This document shows positions 60,592-64,000 of a DNA stretch of 64,000 bases, one piece after another; position 1 is the stretch's first letter, and every line of letters starts with the position of its first letter. Made by a program: the position numbers and the translations under genes. The stretch comes from Diphasiastrum complanatum (Eukaryota > Streptophyta > Lycopodiopsida > Lycopodiales > Lycopodiaceae), in the NCBI GenBank assembly GCA_029204225.1, contig CM055094.1:63068442-63132441 (forward strand), given 5' to 3'. Under the pieces are notes generated by a model. It did not search any database. It was given only the letters and a program-made list of their open reading frames with translations, and had not been told where the DNA came from.

Positions 60592-62254
60592 GACACTAAT
60601 ATGACATGAGTCCTTGTAGGAGAAAAGCGAAACCGATTTTTTGTCATCTGCTACAATGTCCAACCAAGAGCAACCTCCACAAAGAGTTGACAATTTTTCT
60701 CCACTTCTGCAGCCTCACATCTATTTCTCTTTCCACATGTCGATAAAATTTCCAATGTGCCAATACACAATACATCTAGGAATCGGGAATCCAGATAGAT
60801 CTCTTGCTCAGAGAGGTCCTCAGGACATAGTACCTCAACCATATCTGCATCTCAAGCTATATCTTACAACATCTGCTATCAATGACGGTAGATTTTATTG
60901 TCACCGACCCTGCCTTGTTTTGACAAGGGCATGTAAGAGTAAGTCTCATTATTCTGCAAACAAATAGAATATTGTGATTGTCAAGGTTAATTATCAATAT
61001 TGTTGGATGCAAGTTTTGTTCGACAAGTGCCCTACAATTCTCACTCTCTATATCGTTTGTTTATTCCCTTGTTCCTCTTCATTCCTAGTGTGTGTTTGCT
61101 TTTTGCATGAGAAATAGCTACTACACGAGAGTCTTCCGTAGAGCATCTCGAGAGCACATTTTCATTCATTTGTCCATCTTCAGATCACCTTCTTGCACAG
61201 AGTTTAAGATCTTTGCATATCCTAAAAATTTGCAAAATACATCTCATGTCAGAGTTGACTTCAGCATTTCATCGTCATATTCATTTTCGAGTCAACTACA
61301 ACAAGATCGAAACAAATTTAGTTAAAACTTGTTCAATCTTTAGTCCAGTCACATGTTCAACATGTTTTCAGCTACGTGTTCCACACGCCGATCCAATCCT
61401 GAGCATGAACAGTTACCAGCAACAACATCCCCACCAGCAGATTTTTTTTTTTTTTGGGGGGGGGAGAGAGAGAGAGAGAGAGTGGATATGCAAGCATCCA
61501 CTAGAGCAGTTACGCTGCCAGCAACAACATCAGCAAGATCGGCAACCAAGGTCGCAAGTCAAATATGAAAAAGACAAGGCTAAAGAAGACAGATGGGTAA
61601 TCCAAAGAGACTCAATCAGAAGAAGTACCCTAGTCATGACGAAGATCCTTCAGAAAGGGAAACACAAGCATTGGGAAATCAGTCTCCTTCAACCAGCCTC
61701 TTGCCATACTTCTGTGCCCATTCTCATTCCTATTGTTGACACCATCTACCGATGTCACCACCTCCACCCTACCTTCTATCTATTTGTTTATCATCATTTC
61801 ACTGTTCTTCTGAGAAATTCCCACTTTTTGATAGTCTTACCGTAGATTCTAGAGTGTAGAATCTATAAACAATGTCGCTTTCGTGAAAGTAACTTGGATT
61901 TAGTATTTTGCTTGGAACTTTAGATAAGTTCAAACTTATTGTTATGATCCAATAGAAATCAATCAAGAATAAGGAGGAGCAATCACAAAATGAAAATAGT
62001 CTCATTTATGCTCTCATGTCAATTTATGAAAAACTATTTTTCTTTGTAAAGATTTTTTATCTCAAAGGTGGATTAAGGCAATACTAGTTCAGTATGATGC
62101 CTTAAAAGATAGCAAAGTATGTTTTCCTTGTAAGCTTACAATAGTTATGAAGTCAAGGAAATGGAAATGTCTTCATAATGTAGGATCTTTTGGTTTCAGT
62201 AAGATCATGAATGATGTGTTCATTCATAAAGATGGAAATTGTAAGATTTCAATC
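60592..62254. other. Spacer between two facing gag remnants
   Basis: No recognisable gene. Contains a T-run, G-run and short (GA)n at about 61442-61482. Glutamine-rich open frames near 61390-61560 are biased and unassigned. Confidence 0.35.
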
Positions 62255-63400
62255 TTAAAGGCAAGTTGTAAACTTCTTATGAGAATAAGTGAAGCATCCA
62301 AAGTGGACACTTATATCCATAAGCAAGTAGTTAGCCTTATTGAGATGCAAATACCTTTTGATTTCAATATTAGAAAAATCATGCCAAGTTGTGGTGATTT
62401 TTGGATTTATGTTTCTAGCATAAGTAATCTTCATAATCATAGGAAGTGCATATTGAATGGTCACGATTGTTGTGATCATTATGAGACATGGAGGTCTCAG
62501 ATTTCTATCAAGAAGGAGCACCATGAACTGAGGGTAGGGGTGGTATGCTCGATAGATGGTGGGTCTGGTTGTTGCTGGGAAATGGTTTCGCAGTTGAGGG
62601 CATTCATTAGCAGTATGATGTTGTGAGTAGATTGGACACCAGACATTTTCTCTTGCTGGAAAAGATTTCTCAGCAATCTGTTTCATGGTGGTTTGAAAAT
62701 CGGTAGTGAGTTTATCCATATGAGATTGTTGAGCTTTTTTCCAGGTTTCCATTTGATGTAGAAGTTCAGAAGATTGGGCAACATTTTCAGACTTCGGGTG
62801 ATTAAGATGGTCAGGATTCTTAGATTTCTTTTCACGATGTTAAAAGTCCTTATCAGAGTCTTCGTCTTCTTCATGGATAGCATTTGTCATCACATCTTTA
62901 AGGTGACCATAAAGGTCAACTGGTTTAAGTTTGTGGTGGATGTTTTTAGGCAAGCCAACCAAGAATAATTTTATGGCCATACGTTCGGTGATATTTTCAT
63001 CAACACATTCTACTTTGAGATGTTTAAAATGCTCAATGTAGTTTCAAATAGACTCTTCGCGACGCATATCAATATGGTTGATTGGATGAATAGGCTCTGA
63101 GTCAGTTTGAATGGTTTAAAATGCTTAATGAGGGCATCTCTTGAGAGTGGTCCAGGAAGCAAGATCAGGAGTTTCAAGGTTGAGGTACCACTCTTTAGCT
63201 GTTCCATAGAGAACCATGGGGAATAGGAAAAGCTTTTTAGTCTCAGAGGTATCTCAATAGAAGCGGCATGCATTATTAAAGTCTTGGAGAAATCTAACTA
63301 GGTTAGATACTCCATCATACTTTCGTGCATCGATACGTGGAATTCTGCATTCTAGTCGTGGAGGAGCCGGATTGGAAGATTCATCACAATCGCGAGACAT
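62255..63400 (-). pseudogene. Ty3/gypsy gag remnant, minus strand
   Basis: Minus-strand ATG at 63400-63398 (MSRDCDESSNPAPPRLECRI). The gag domain is broken by stops (for example after NNACRFY): TAKEWYLNLETPDLASW, NYIEHFKHLKVECVDE and MAIKLFLVGLPKNIHHKL. A glutamine/lysine segment and CPIYSQHHTANEC follow. Related in pattern to the plus-strand gag at 59.5 kb but clearly divergent. The two lie tail to tail. Confidence 0.75.
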
Positions 63401-64000
63401 GATGCAAAATGTGGAGTAGAGTAATAGTATAGATGATTAGGGGATTCAATATTGTACTTGGCAACAAAAAGACCGTTTGCTTGCCAAATGGAGAGTTTTG
63501 AACAAAAAAATTGTATTTTTTGGTTATAATAGAATTCGCGGACATGCTAAGCTTTTTTATGTTCAAGAACTTTTCTGCATTACTCACTTTCTGTGAATTA
63601 GTTGTTTTTTTACCAGTTTTAGACCACCTACGACTATTCTATACCGTCATAGAGAACACTAGGATTGAGGTTTCAAGCTTCTAGTTGGTATAGAGTTTGA
63701 ACATAAGATTGATAGGATATTGCCCATCTTCTGAGTCGTCTTAACAAACCAATGAAGCAAATGACAGATTGCTGCAAATCAGGAGCCTCTCTCCAATCAT
63801 CATTAATGGTAGAGAGTACATTTTTTTCATAATCTACAACATATTCTCCATCTTTGAGAGGACAAACTGCTAAGTGCACTATTGAAATTGCAGAATGGAG
63901 CCAATACATACAATCACACAATTATTGATGATACCTTTGAGAAGTTATGTCCGGCTAATGACGACGCCACATGCGAAATGACATTGTCAAAAATCCTGAC
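63401..64000. other. Right edge, probably leader of the minus-strand gag element
   Basis: Non-coding, upstream of the minus-strand gag. A small minus-strand open frame at 63673-63921 has no family I recognise. Confidence 0.35.

Overview
The window looks like nuclear DNA of a land plant with a large, repeat-rich genome. I base this on nested plant-type Ty1/copia and Ty3/gypsy retrotransposons (one with a chromodomain), LTR primer sites matching initiator-tRNA-Met and a decayed tRNA-Asp site, long (CT)n/(GA)n microsatellites, and a spliced minus-strand gene of the plant-specific EFFECTOR OF TRANSCRIPTION (ET/HRT) family. I cannot resolve the lineage (fern, lycophyte, gymnosperm or angiosperm) from sequence alone. 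Nothing prokaryotic, no CRISPR array and no rRNA were seen.

Layout. 1-2.6 kb: decayed copia element (copia-1). 2.95-9.54 kb: Ty3/gypsy chromovirus (gypsy-1) with both LTRs, a perfect 5-bp target duplication and unusual AGTTATG...CATAACT ends. 10.6-11.9 kb: last four exons of an unidentified host gene with consistent splice phases. 12.4-12.7 kb: a second LTR with the same kind of ends. 12.8-16.7 kb: three head-to-tail fragments of one LINE family; two of them end in AATAAAG(CT)n. 16.7-21.3 kb: anonymous DNA. 21.5-32.8 kb: a composite of copia pieces with two long LTRs of one family (21.86 and 30.83 kb). Inside it are a reversed gypsy piece, another copia piece, a 69-bp LTR head and an 846-bp insert; more copia sequence follows the second LTR. 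32.97-39.03 kb: a copia-type element with both LTRs, gag and protease, whose integrase/RT region is replaced by unfamiliar open frames. 39.0-49.1 kb: a gypsy element with a tRNA-Asp-like primer site, three zinc knuckles, pol, a cluster of heat-shock-element-like palindromes, and a long extra downstream frame. 49.1-53.9 kb: copia scraps and a (CT)66(CA)10 tract. 54.2-57.3 kb: the ET gene (minus strand; three coding exons, 502 aa). 57.5-57.9 kb: a ~140-bp tandem repeat upstream of its promoter. 59.5-63.4 kb: two gypsy gag remnants facing each other.

Function. The only genes that look like host genes are the ET gene and the 3' end of the gene at 10.6-11.9 kb; nearly everything else is mobile DNA in different states of decay. 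In several elements the in-frame stops are mostly TAG or TGA, as expected from cytosine deamination of CAG and CGA codons in methylated DNA. The observations most worth following up are the (CT)n-tailed LINE family, the copia element with unknown content in place of pol, the extra frame and TTCNNGAA cluster of the tRNA-Asp gypsy element, and a 16-bp palindrome shared by different elements.
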